Shown: positions 1-6,384 of the stretch, piece by piece | Layout: the number at the start of each line of letters is the position of its first letter | How positions within the stretch are numbered: the first letter of the stretch is position 1 | DNA from: Opitutaceae bacterium | GTDB lineage: Bacteria > Verrucomicrobiota > Verrucomicrobiia > Opitutales > Opitutaceae | Direction: 5' to 3' | Assembly: GCA_023265535.1 (NCBI GenBank) | Contig: JAHFTI010000107.1 | Coordinates: 1 to 9,950 of the forward strand | DNA length: 9,950 bases | Program-made: the position numbers and the translations under genes | Notes under the pieces: generated by a model | Databases searched by the model: none | Told to the model about the DNA's origin: nothing | The model's input: only the letters and a program-made list of their open reading frames with translations

Positions 1-1078
1 GGAGCCAGGGCAGTATGGCCTTCTTGCCGCCCGCCGCTGCCATCTCCGTGCGGAAGTCGCGGGTGTCCTCTGTCCAGGGGAAGGTGGGGAAACGCGGCTT
101 GAGCAGGTCGGCAGTGATGATCGTGCGGACTTCTCCGATGCGCAGGCTCGATTCGAGGGCGGCGCGCCCTGCCGTGAAGTTCAGGTTGACCGGGATCTTG
201 CCGGCGCAGCAGATCGCCAGGTTCGCAATCGTGGCTCCCGCCCCTGGGGGCAACACCACGCCGACGCGCCGATCCGGAATGGTGGCGCGGATGCGTTTGG
301 CCAGGGCGGCCGCGGCTCCCAGCAATTGCGCAGCCCTGACTTCCCTGCGCTCTGCCGTGCGGTCGACGATGCAGACGCGGTGGGGGCGCTTGGCCAGTGC
401 GCGGATTGCCTCGCGGGCCAGGTTGCGCTTCAGCACGGGGCGCTCGTGAAAGGCCTCACAGCCGAGGTCCAGGAGGGCTTTGCGCGCCAGCGGGACATCC
501 ACCACCTCGGGAGGGATCGGTTTGCCGAAGACCACGAAAACCGGCGTCGGCATCAGGCGCGGGGATTTCCACAGGTACTTGTTGCCCGCGAAGGAGAAGA
601 CGGACCCCCACAGGCCGTCGTGCGAGACGGGGACCACGGGAACGCCCGCCCGGCGTGCGATCACCTCAAAGCCCGCCCGCAGTTCGAGCAATTGCCCGGT
701 GCGCGAGATGCCGCCTTCGGGAAAGAGGCAGATGACCTCGCCGGCCTTCAGCACGCGGATGATCGAACGCATGCCCTCCAGGGTGTGCTCCGGGGAAATC
801 GGAATCGTGCCCGTGATGCGGAACAGCCAGTGGAAGAACATGTGGCTGCGCACGAACTTGTCGTAGCCCACAAAACGGATGCGACGCGGGGACGCCAGCA
901 TGATGACCAGCATATCCATGTAGGATATGTGGTTCGATATGAACAGCATGCCACCCTGGGTCGGCACGTTGTCGGCGCCGCGCACGCGGACGCGATACAG
1001 CATGCGTCCGAGCAGCGCCAAGGGCATTTCGATCCAGAGGGGCAGATAAGACCGCCGAATGCGGGGTTGGGTCTCCAT
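1..1078 (-). CDS. Aas-like acyltransferase / acyl-ACP (acyl-CoA) synthetase, N-terminal part, runs off left edge
   Basis: The minus frame is open from an ATG at 1078 to the window edge (359 codons seen, no stop). The first part is a glycerolipid acyltransferase (PlsC/LPLAT) domain. NHISYMD (about residues 49-55) is the catalytic H-x4-D motif, with H50 and D55; GTIPIS (about 90-95) is motif II; FPEGGISRTG (about 119-128) is the phosphate-binding motif III; VPVVPV is motif IV. From about residue 225 the sequence turns into the start of an AMP-binding adenylate-forming domain, with LPPGAGATIANLAI and PVNLNFTAG resembling the matching part of E. coli Aas. Aas re-acylates lyso-phosphatidylethanolamine using an acyl-ACP made by its ligase half, at the inner membrane. 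The adenylation signature and catalytic lysine lie outside the window. The ATG is the only standard start after the in-frame stop at 1112-1114; there is no clear ribosome binding site. The family is sure, the exact lipid substrate is not. Confidence 0.85.
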   Translation of the reverse strand, partial: METQPRIRRSYLPLWIEMPLALLGRMLYRVRVRGADNVPTQGGMLFISNHISYMDMLVIMLASPRRIRFVGYDKFVRSHMFFHWLFRITGTIPISPEHTLEGMRSIIRVLKAGEVICLFPEGGISRTGQLLELRAGFEVIARRAGVPVVPVSHDGLWGSVFSFAGNKYLWKSPRLMPTPVFVVFGKPIPPEVVDVPLARKALLDLGCEAFHERPVLKRNLAREAIRALAKRPHRVCIVDRTAERREVRAAQLLGAAAALAKRIRATIPDRRVGVVLPPGAGATIANLAICCAGKIPVNLNFTAGRAALESSLRIGEVRTIITADLLKPRFPTFPWTEDTRDFRTEMAAAGGKKAILPWL

Positions 1079-1207
1079 TGAAGCTGGGGTAATAGGGCCC
1101 TCGAGGCCTGCTCATTTCAACCTTAAAACAATCGATTGACGAATTGCCTGGCGAGCTGCCTCCCGGCTCGAGGGTGGGGGCGGCGGCGAGAGGGGGGGGC
1201 GCTTTTG

Positions 1208-1242
1208 TTGGGATGCAAATCTTTGGCACTTATATCCGTGCC
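1208..1242 (+). promoter_or_regulatory. Candidate promoter with a dyad upstream of the chemoreceptor gene
   Basis: The 206-bp gap between the divergent acyltransferase and chemoreceptor genes has one A+T-richer patch. It holds TTGGGA (1208-1213), a 17-bp spacer and TATATC (1231-1236), a fair sigma-70-type match (4 of 6 in each box). The -10 box lies inside a perfect dyad, GGCAC (1225-1229) and GTGCC (1238-1242) with 8 bp between, which could be an operator. The rest of the gap is G-rich (a run of eight G near 1192-1199) and I see nothing else in it. This is inference from sequence only. Confidence 0.3.
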
Positions 1243-1284
1243 TAAAAAGTCGATAGGGAGAGTTCCGCCGCCGCCTTCCTCTTC

Positions 1285-2736
1285 ATGAAACTGCAGACCC
1301 GATTCCTGATTTCCCTCCTCATCGCACTGGTCCTGTCCTTCGGCCTGACACAGGTGCTGCAGAACTACCAGAATCACGTGCTCATGGACAAGCTCTCCAG
1401 CGAGAGCATGCAGGCCGAGGAGAAGGCCTATCTCGAGATCGTTGAAAACCTGCGCAAGGCCAGCGATGCGTCCCTGCGCGATGCCATGCTGGAGGGCGAC
1501 ATGGACAAGTTTCGCAAGCTTCTCGAGGGGCAGCGCGAGATCACCACGCTCAAGGAGATGTCTCTGGTCAATTTCAAGGGCGTCATCACGCACTCCACGA
1601 TCGCCTCGCAGATCAAGAAGCCCCTGGCCGCCGACCTTGCAGCGGTGCTTCTGAAGGATCCGGCGGTCCTGCAGCGTCGCACGCCCGAGGGACTGGAGAT
1701 CTATCATCCCATGAAGGCCTCCGAGTGCATGGAGTGCCACAAGGAATTCAAGGACCTCCCCATCGGTGGCATCTTCATGTACCGCTACAGCACCCAGTCC
1801 CTGGATGAGGCTTCGTCGCGCTGGTCCAGCTTTGTGGACACCATGACGCTTGCCAGCGTGAAGGTCTCCGCCCTTACCGCACTGGTCCTCATGGCGATCC
1901 TGGGTGGCTGTGTACTCTACCTGGTGCGGCGCCAGATAGCAGCCCCGCTGGATGCCATCAATCAGGCACTCGCCGAGGGTGCGGTCGAGGTGGGCAACGC
2001 CGCCGCCAACATCGCCGGCACCAGCCGTGCACTTGCCGAGGGTTCCTCGCAGCAGGCCGCCTCCACCGAGGAGGCCAGCGCCTCCCTCGAGGAGATGACC
2101 GCCATGACCAAGCGCAATGCGGAGGACGCCGCACAGGCGCGCGGCATGGCCCAGGAGGCGCGCCAGGCCGCCGAGTCGGGCGTGGTCTCTGTCAACCAGA
2201 TGAGCAGCACCATGCGCGAGATCAGCGTGGCCAGCACCCGCATGAGCAGCACGCTCAAGTTCATCGACGAGATTTCCTTCCAGACCAACATCCTCGCCCT
2301 GAATGCAGCCGTGGAGGCTGCGCGGGCGGGTGAGGCGGGGGCGGGCTTCGCGGTGGTCGCAGAGGAGGTGCGCAACCTCGCGTTGCGCAGCGCCGAGGCC
2401 GCCAAGGAGATCTCCTCAATGGTCAACGAGGCCCTCGAGAAAATCCGCAAGGGGGAGGCGCTCGGCGAACAGGTGCGCGTGCAACTCGAGGACATCCGGG
2501 CCAAGACGCACAAGGAGGCCGAGCTCATCGAGCAGATCGCGCGCGCCTCCGAGGAGCAACGCCAGGGCACGGTCCAGATCACCGAGGCGGTGCACCAGAT
2601 CGATACCGTCACCCAGAAGAACACGGCCACGAGTGAGGAAAGCTCCGCTATGGCGCAGCAGCTCAATTCCCACGCCCAAAGCCTCAAGGAGGACGTGGAG
2701 GCGCTGGCACGGTTGGTGTACGGCAATAGGAAATAG
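1285..2736 (+). CDS. Methyl-accepting chemotaxis protein with a CxxCH heme-type sensor domain
   Basis: A 483-aa membrane chemoreceptor. The order is a short cytoplasmic N terminus, membrane helix 1 (about 7-24), an extracytoplasmic sensor (about 25-190), membrane helix 2 (about 193-214), and a long cytoplasmic coiled coil. The signalling tip around residues 328-370 (FQTNILALNAAVEAARAGE, then AEEVRNLALRSAEAAKEI) is the conserved hairpin that contacts CheA and CheW. The sensor holds C148-M-E-C151-H152, a canonical c-type heme attachment motif, preceded by YHPM (140-143). The N-terminal helix provides the Sec export that heme attachment needs. Known Geobacter chemoreceptors have c-heme PAS-like sensor domains, so redox, oxygen or NO sensing is a reasonable inference. 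After helix 2 there is only an IAAPLDAINQAL stretch like the first HAMP helix, not a full HAMP domain. No NWETF-type C-terminal tether is present. No che genes lie nearby, so it probably feeds a pathway encoded elsewhere. The ATG is the only start after the upstream stop; there is no Shine-Dalgarno. Confidence 0.93.
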   Translation: MKLQTRFLISLLIALVLSFGLTQVLQNYQNHVLMDKLSSESMQAEEKAYLEIVENLRKASDASLRDAMLEGDMDKFRKLLEGQREITTLKEMSLVNFKGVITHSTIASQIKKPLAADLAAVLLKDPAVLQRRTPEGLEIYHPMKASECMECHKEFKDLPIGGIFMYRYSTQSLDEASSRWSSFVDTMTLASVKVSALTALVLMAILGGCVLYLVRRQIAAPLDAINQALAEGAVEVGNAAANIAGTSRALAEGSSQQAASTEEASASLEEMTAMTKRNAEDAAQARGMAQEARQAAESGVVSVNQMSSTMREISVASTRMSSTLKFIDEISFQTNILALNAAVEAARAGEAGAGFAVVAEEVRNLALRSAEAAKEISSMVNEALEKIRKGEALGEQVRVQLEDIRAKTHKEAELIEQIARASEEQRQGTVQITEAVHQIDTVTQKNTATSEESSAMAQQLNSHAQSLKEDVEALARLVYGNRK

Positions 2737-2759
2737 GCGCGCGGAACTGGGCCCGGGCA

Positions 2760-2774
2760 CGGGGACGGTTCCCG
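2760..2774. terminator. Weak hairpin between convergent chemoreceptor and permease genes
   Basis: CGGGGA, a CGG loop and TTCCCG form a 6-bp stem with one G-T pair, in the 41-bp gap between two convergent genes. There is no T-run on either side. It may help end transcription from both sides, but it is short and could be chance in GC-rich DNA. Confidence 0.2.
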
Positions 2775-2777
2775 CCG

Positions 2778-3569
2778 CTACTGGTCCTGCCTGTGGTAGC
2801 TCTCGTGCCAATGGCCGAGGGCGCGGCGTGCCATCAGCACCACCAACCCCGTGAAGAGGAAGCCCAGGGCGGCGTTCGCCAGAACGGCCGCGAAGAGCTC
2901 TGGATAGCGGTAGTTGGCGCTGTAGATGATCGTCAGAAAACCGAGGCCTGCGCTGGCCGAGTCACCCGCCGTGAAATCACCGACGACGGCACCGATGGGA
3001 GCGAGTGTGGCTGCGATGCGCAGGCCTGTGAAGAAGTAGGGCAGGGCGGCGGGGAAACGCAGGCGGCGGAGTTCCTGCCAGCGGCTGGCGCGCGCCAGTC
3101 GGAAGAGGTCGACCAGGTTGCGGTCCACGGAGATCAGCCCCTGCGTCGTGTTCACGATCAGCGGGAAGACGCAGATGAGGAAGGTGATCAGGGCCACGCT
3201 GCGGAAGCCCGCCCCCACCCAGATGACCAGCACCGGTGCCAGCACCACGATCGGGGTGAGCTGCAGCATCATCAGGTAGGGGGAGAGGCCGAGCCGCACC
3301 CAGCGGGAGAGCGAAAGCAGGCAGGCGCACAGCACGCTTGCGACAATGGCGCAGGCGAAGCCCGTCACCGCGCCCAGTCCGGTGTGCAGCGCGGCCGAGG
3401 CCAGCTCGGCGCGGTGGGAGACCAGGGCCTCGAGCACGGCACCGGGGCCGGGGAGGAAGACGCGGCGATCGGCGGAGACGAGCATCACGCCGAAGTGCCA
3501 GGTGAGCACAAAGAGCGGGGCCAGCAGCAGCGGCAGCCAGACTCCGGGGGAGAAACGGCGCAAGCTCAT
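2778..3569 (-). CDS. ABC transporter permease, SsuC/TauC/ThiX-type (binding-protein-dependent import)
   Basis: A 263-aa integral membrane protein with about six hydrophobic segments (near residues 9-30, 50-75, 84-105, 112-140, 180-205 and 225-250). The cytoplasmic EAA-type loop that docks on the ATPase is seen in RLARASRWQELRRLRFPAAL, followed by PYFFTGLRIAATLAPIGAVV. The C-terminal pattern (GLGFLTIIYSANYRYPELFAAV and a final region ending near GHWHES) resembles permeases for sulfonates, taurine, pyrimidine thiamine precursors or riboflavin. The substrate cannot be fixed, because no periplasmic binding protein lies in the window. The start is the ATG whose first base overlaps the ATPase stop (ATGA), which indicates translational coupling. 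The same frame stays open a further 72 codons upstream, but that stretch lies inside the ATPase gene and reads as non-membrane Arg/Pro-rich sequence, so it was left out. Confidence 0.88.
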   Translation of the reverse strand: MSLRRFSPGVWLPLLLAPLFVLTWHFGVMLVSADRRVFLPGPGAVLEALVSHRAELASAALHTGLGAVTGFACAIVASVLCACLLSLSRWVRLGLSPYLMMLQLTPIVVLAPVLVIWVGAGFRSVALITFLICVFPLIVNTTQGLISVDRNLVDLFRLARASRWQELRRLRFPAALPYFFTGLRIAATLAPIGAVVGDFTAGDSASAGLGFLTIIYSANYRYPELFAAVLANAALGFLFTGLVVLMARRALGHWHESYHRQDQ

Positions 3570-4393
3570 GGTCGGCCCTCCCCGGTCTGCGCGCGCAGCA
3601 GTCCTGAAATTTTGGATACGAGATCGAGGTAGGCGGCGGAACGACGCGTGGCCTCGTCGCGGCGCGCGGGAAGCCCCACGGGAATGTCGGCGATCAGGCC
3701 GGACGGGCTGGGGCCCATCACGAGCACGCGGTCGCTCAGGAAGACGGCCTCGCTGACCGAATGGGTGACGAAGAGTGCCGTCCAACGCTGGAGGGCGCGC
3801 AGGGCGAGGAGTTCCTCGTTGAGGGCCTCGCGGGTGAGTTCGTCGAGGGCGGCGAAGGGTTCGTCGAGCAGGAGCAGGCGCGGCGAGAGGGCGAGGGCGC
3901 GGGCGAGGGAGACCCGCATGCGCTGGCCGCCGGAGAGCTGGCGCGGATAGTGGTGGGCGTGGCTGGCCAGGCGCACGAGCTCGAGGGCCTGCACCGTACG
4001 CTGCTCGAGTTCGGCCGGAGGCAGGCCGCGCAGCTCCAGCAGCAGGCGCACGTTCTCGGAGGCCTTCAGCCAGGGCAGCAGGGTGGGGTCCTGGAACACG
4101 AAGGCGACCTCGTGCGTGGCGTCCCGCGGGCAGAGGCCGTCGACGGAGAGCGTGCCGGCGTCGGGTGCCTCGAGTCCGGCCACCAGGCGCAGCAGCGTGG
4201 ACTTGCCGCAGCCGCTCGGGCCGACGATCGCGGTGAATTCGCCCTCGCGCACGCCGAGGTCCAGGCGACCGATCACGGACTTGCCTGAACCAAAGTGCTT
4301 CTCGACGCCTCGCGCCTGCACAAGCTCCGCCGGTGCTGCAGGGGCCTGCGGCCCGGCTGACGCCTGAGTGTCCTGTGTGCCCGCGTGGTTCAA
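3566..4393 (-). CDS. ABC transporter ATP-binding protein, SsuB/TauB/ThiZ-type
   Basis: The ATPase that drives the importer with the downstream permease. Motifs in order: Walker A GPSGCGKST (nt 4222-4196), Q-loop FVFQDPTLLPWL, ABC signature LSGGQRMRVSLARAL, Walker B LLLLDEPFAALDE, and switch histidine FVTHSVSEA. The PTLLPW Q-loop is typical of the nitrate/sulfonate/taurine group. The start is uncertain. The frame is open to an ATG at 4582, but that would overlap the L,D-transpeptidase gene and add about 60 Ser/Ala-rich residues coded by a tandem repeat. TTG at 4393 (275 aa, given here) and GTG at 4321 (251 aa, nearest the family's usual length, with GGAG only 3 nt upstream) are alternatives. 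The family call is firm; the substrate is unknown. Confidence 0.85.
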   Translation of the reverse strand: MNHAGTQDTQASAGPQAPAAPAELVQARGVEKHFGSGKSVIGRLDLGVREGEFTAIVGPSGCGKSTLLRLVAGLEAPDAGTLSVDGLCPRDATHEVAFVFQDPTLLPWLKASENVRLLLELRGLPPAELEQRTVQALELVRLASHAHHYPRQLSGGQRMRVSLARALALSPRLLLLDEPFAALDELTREALNEELLALRALQRWTALFVTHSVSEAVFLSDRVLVMGPSPSGLIADIPVGLPARRDEATRRSAAYLDLVSKISGLLRAQTGEGRP

Positions 4394-4421
4394 TGGGTGG
4401 ATGAATGAGGTTGGGAAAACG

Positions 4422-4493
4422 GATGAGGCGAAGGAAGCGAAGGAAGCGGATGAGGCGGAGTAAGCGAAGGAAGGGGAGGAATGGGAGTAAGGG
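4422..4493. repeat. Purine-rich tandem array of eight imperfect 9-bp units
   Basis: Read on the plus strand, the units are GATGAGGCG, AAGGAAGCG (twice), GATGAGGCG, GAGTAAGCG, AAGGAAGGG, GAGGAATGG and GAGTAAGGG, with no gap. A higher-order 27-bp duplication is also visible: 4421-4447 against 4448-4474, 24 of 27 positions equal. The array lies in the 151-bp gap between the ATPase start (4393) and the L,D-transpeptidase stop. In the ATPase frame it would read as Ser/Ala/Phe repeats, which does not look like part of an ABC ATPase. It may be a 5' leader element of the transporter operon or a variable repeat. Confidence 0.75.
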
Positions 4494-4544
4494 CTGCGCC
4501 CGGGAGAGGCGCTGGGAGGGTTTGTGGAAGGGAGGGAAATGCGC

Positions 4545-5087
4545 TCAGTCCACGATGAGCACCTGGTCGCCCACACGCACATCCTCGTAAAGCTCGATGA
4601 TGTCGAGATTGCGCATGAGCACGCAGCCGGCGCTCAGCGGCTCGCCGATGCGCTGCTCGTGGTTCGTTCCGTGGATGTACACATAGCGGTCGTGGGTGTC
4701 CACGTCGCCCCCCGCGTTCACCCCGGGCTCCAGTCCTCGCAGCCAGAGGATGCGTGTGGTGATCATGTTGCCCTCGTTCTCCCAGCCGGGGATCTCCGTG
4801 TAGTGCTGGCCGGTGGGTATCCGCGACTTGAATACCATACCCGGCGGGGCCCCCGCGCCGATGCGCTCCGCGATCTCGTGAAGGCCGCGCGGGGTTCCCA
4901 GTGAGCCCTTGGTGTTGCACGGGGGGCGCTTTGAGGTGGAAATGGTGTAGGCCCGTAGCAGGACGCCCTTACGGTACATCTGCATCGTATGTGTGCTAAT
5001 GCGCACAATTAAAAATCTGTCTGCGGGCTTGATACCGAGCCGCTGGCAGGTTTTGGTGACCTGTTCGATGGGTGAATCTATGAGCAA
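4545..5087 (-). CDS. L,D-transpeptidase (YkuD domain), small, no signal peptide seen
   Basis: A YkuD-fold protein of about 180 aa. The first strand is DRFLIVRISTHTMQMYRKG, followed by the typical YTISTSK. The catalytic region is YIHGTNHEQRIGEPLSAGCV, with the conserved His in HGT and the nucleophile Cys in SAGC (codon 4625-4623). Such enzymes make 3-3 peptidoglycan cross-links or attach proteins to peptidoglycan, and act outside the membrane. None of the possible starts gives a signal peptide or lipobox, which is odd for that role. TTG at 5087 is chosen because AAGGAAG (5099-5093) sits 5 nt upstream. GTG at 5102 or 5123 would lengthen it. GTG at 5006 would avoid any overlap with asd but cuts into the first strand. 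With the chosen start it overlaps the divergent asd start by 8 bp. Confidence 0.8.
   Translation of the reverse strand: MLIDSPIEQVTKTCQRLGIKPADRFLIVRISTHTMQMYRKGVLLRAYTISTSKRPPCNTKGSLGTPRGLHEIAERIGAGAPPGMVFKSRIPTGQHYTEIPGWENEGNMITTRILWLRGLEPGVNAGGDVDTHDRYVYIHGTNHEQRIGEPLSAGCVLMRNLDIIELYEDVRVGDQVLIVD
5071..5075 (+). promoter_or_regulatory. Ribosome binding site deciding the asd start
   Basis: GGTGA lies 4 nt before the ATG at 5080. It supports that start over the in-frame ATG at 4993, which would add 29 residues with no similarity to the family. The site lies inside the 5' part of the divergent L,D-transpeptidase gene. Confidence 0.5.
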
Positions 5088-6117
5088 TGCATCTTCCTTC
5101 ACAGTGGGTATCGTCGGCGCCACAGGTGCCGTCGGTCAAGAACTGCTGCAGCTGGTACATGATCGGAATTTTCCGTTCGGCCAGCTGCGCCTCTTCGCTT
5201 CGGCCCGTTCGGCCGGCAAAACGCTGACCTGCGCAGGCAAGACTTACGTCGTCGAGGAGGCCAAGCCTGGCGTCTTCGCAGGCGTGGATGTCGCCTTCTT
5301 CGCCGCGGGTGGCTCCGTCACCAAGGCCCTTGCAGCCGATGCCATCAAGGCGGGCTGCCTGGTCATTGACAAGAGCTCGGTCCACCGCATGGACCCCGAG
5401 GTGCCCCTCGTCATTCCGGAGATCAACCCGGAGAAGCTCACCACGCACAAGGGCCTGATTGCCAACCCGAACTGCTCGACGGCGATCAGCCTGATGGCTC
5501 TCTGGCCCCTGCACAAGGCGTTCGGCCTCAAGCGTTACTTCGCCGCCACCTACCAGTCCGTCTCCGGCACGGGCGCCGAGGCGGTGCGCGAGCTCAACGA
5601 TCAGGTCGTCGCCCTCGTCAACGGCCAGCCTGTCGTCAAGAAGGTCTATCCTTACCAGATCGCCTACAATCTCATCCCGCAGATCGATAGCTTCGGCGCC
5701 GACGGCTACACCGGCGAGGAGAATAAGATGATGCTGGAGAGCCGCAAGATCATGGGCCTGCCGGACCTGAAGGTTTCCACCACCTGCGTCCGCGTCCCCG
5801 TCGTGCGCGCCCATAGCGTCGCGATCAATGCCGAGTTTGAACGCCCCGTCAGCGTGGAGGCCGCCCGCGCCGCCATCGCCGCCTTCGAGGGAGCCGAGCT
5901 CGTCGACGACACCGCGGCCCGCAAGTACCCGACCCCGCTTGATTTCACCCGCAAGGTGAAGGCCGGCGTGGGCCGCATCCGCATCGACACCGCCTTCGAC
6001 AACGGCCTGGCCTTCTGGGTCAGCGGCGACAACCTGTGGAAGGGTGCCGCGCTCAACGCCGTGCAGAACGCGGAACTCATGATCAGCAAGGGCTGGCTCA
6101 AGCCCAAGGCCCGCTGA
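5080..6117 (+). CDS. asd: Aspartate-semialdehyde dehydrogenase
   Basis: A 345-aa cytoplasmic enzyme. It reduces aspartyl phosphate to aspartate semialdehyde with NADPH, the branch point to diaminopimelate/lysine, threonine, methionine and, through threonine, isoleucine. The N-terminal VGIVGATGAVGQELL is the NADP-binding Rossmann loop. NPNCST carries the catalytic cysteine C132. VRVPVVRAHSV carries the acid/base histidine H245. LIPQIDSFGADGYTGEENKM and the C-terminal WVSGDNLWKGAALNAVQ are family signatures of the Gram-positive/USG-1-like type (E. coli Asd belongs to a different, longer branch). The length is normal and no lesion is seen. It leads a plus-strand block with tRNA-Val, ilvN and ilvC, but a hairpin at 6181-6209 probably separates its transcript. 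Codon use is highly biased to G/C-ending codons, as expected of a well-expressed gene. Confidence 0.96.
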   Translation: MSNASSFTVGIVGATGAVGQELLQLVHDRNFPFGQLRLFASARSAGKTLTCAGKTYVVEEAKPGVFAGVDVAFFAAGGSVTKALAADAIKAGCLVIDKSSVHRMDPEVPLVIPEINPEKLTTHKGLIANPNCSTAISLMALWPLHKAFGLKRYFAATYQSVSGTGAEAVRELNDQVVALVNGQPVVKKVYPYQIAYNLIPQIDSFGADGYTGEENKMMLESRKIMGLPDLKVSTTCVRVPVVRAHSVAINAEFERPVSVEAARAAIAAFEGAELVDDTAARKYPTPLDFTRKVKAGVGRIRIDTAFDNGLAFWVSGDNLWKGAALNAVQNAELMISKGWLKPKAR

Positions 6118-6180
6118 ACCGGGTTCGGTGACGGGGGGCCGGGCTATTAGCCGCTCTGGCGCCCCCTTGAAAAAATCTTG

Positions 6181-6209
6181 CCAGCCGAGCGTGTCTCACG
6201 CTTGGCTGG
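6181..6209. terminator. Strong hairpin between asd and tRNA-Val
   Basis: A 13-bp stem (CCAGCCGAGCGTG with CACGCTTGGCTGG, one G-T pair) with a TCT loop. On the plus strand no T-run follows. On the minus strand it is followed, after five bases (CAAGA), by six T (complement of A-run 6170-6175). As a plus-strand end for asd it is U-poor; it could instead act in tRNA precursor processing or stop antisense transcription. Confidence 0.55.
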
Positions 6210-6220
6210 ACCCTTGGCAC

Positions 6221-6297
6221 GGACGCTTAGCTCAGTTGGTTAGAGCAGCTCGTTTACACCGAGCGGGTCGGGGGTTCGAGTCCCTCAGCGTCCACCA
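6221..6297 (+). tRNA. tRNA-Val (anticodon UAC), CCA encoded
   Basis: A full cloverleaf of 77 nt. The acceptor arms are GGACGCT and AGCGTCC. The D arm is GCTC/GAGC with loop AGTTGGTTA. The anticodon arm is GCTCG/CGAGC with loop TTTACAC, placing TAC at 6255-6257. The variable loop is 5 nt. The T arm is GGGGG/CCCTC with loop TTCGAGT. Discriminator A is followed by encoded CCA. UAC reads GUA and probably other GUN valine codons. Confidence 0.97.
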
Positions 6298-6327
6298 TCC
6301 TACGCCCGCCGCGCGGGCTTCGGATGG
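6295..6327 (+). terminator. Hairpin that begins inside the tRNA CCA end
   Basis: CCATCC (6295-6300) pairs with GGATGG (6322-6327), and GCCCGC (6304-6309) with GCGGGC (6313-6318) around a CGC loop. A symmetric TAC/TTC internal loop lies between the two stems. The 5' arm uses the last two bases of the encoded CCA (C6296, A6297) and the C before them. No T-run follows, so it may be a weak terminator, a 3' processing signal for the tRNA, or a leader structure before ilvN. Confidence 0.45.
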
Positions 6328-6384
6328 CACGCCTCTCTGTACAGCCCACGCACTTTTCTTACTAAAAACATAACTCACAGCACT

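Noticed and set aside
326..1081. Long plus-strand open frame (251 codons) and other plus frames in 15-866
   Set aside because: They lie over the minus-strand acyltransferase/ligase frame, which has clear motifs; the plus products are rich in Arg, His and Ala and match no family.
1225..1242. Sigma-54-like promoter TGGCAC…GTGC before the chemoreceptor
   Set aside because: The GG and GC elements are 13 bp apart instead of 10, so the spacing is wrong; it is better described as a dyad.
4422..4493. CRISPR array
   Set aside because: The units are 9 bp, contiguous, with no spacers, and no cas genes are present.
4394..4582. N-terminal extension of the ABC ATPase to the ATG at 4582
   Set aside because: It would overlap the L,D-transpeptidase end by 38 bp and consist of repeat-coded Ser/Ala sequence unlike any ABC ATPase N terminus.
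6128..6373. Open frame of 81 codons across the tRNA
   Set aside because: It runs through the whole tRNA gene and both hairpins, and has no protein-like features.
6298..6384. Attenuator with a Val/Leu/Ile-rich leader peptide before ilvN
   Set aside because: No short frame with runs of branched-chain codons is present and the hairpin has no T-run.
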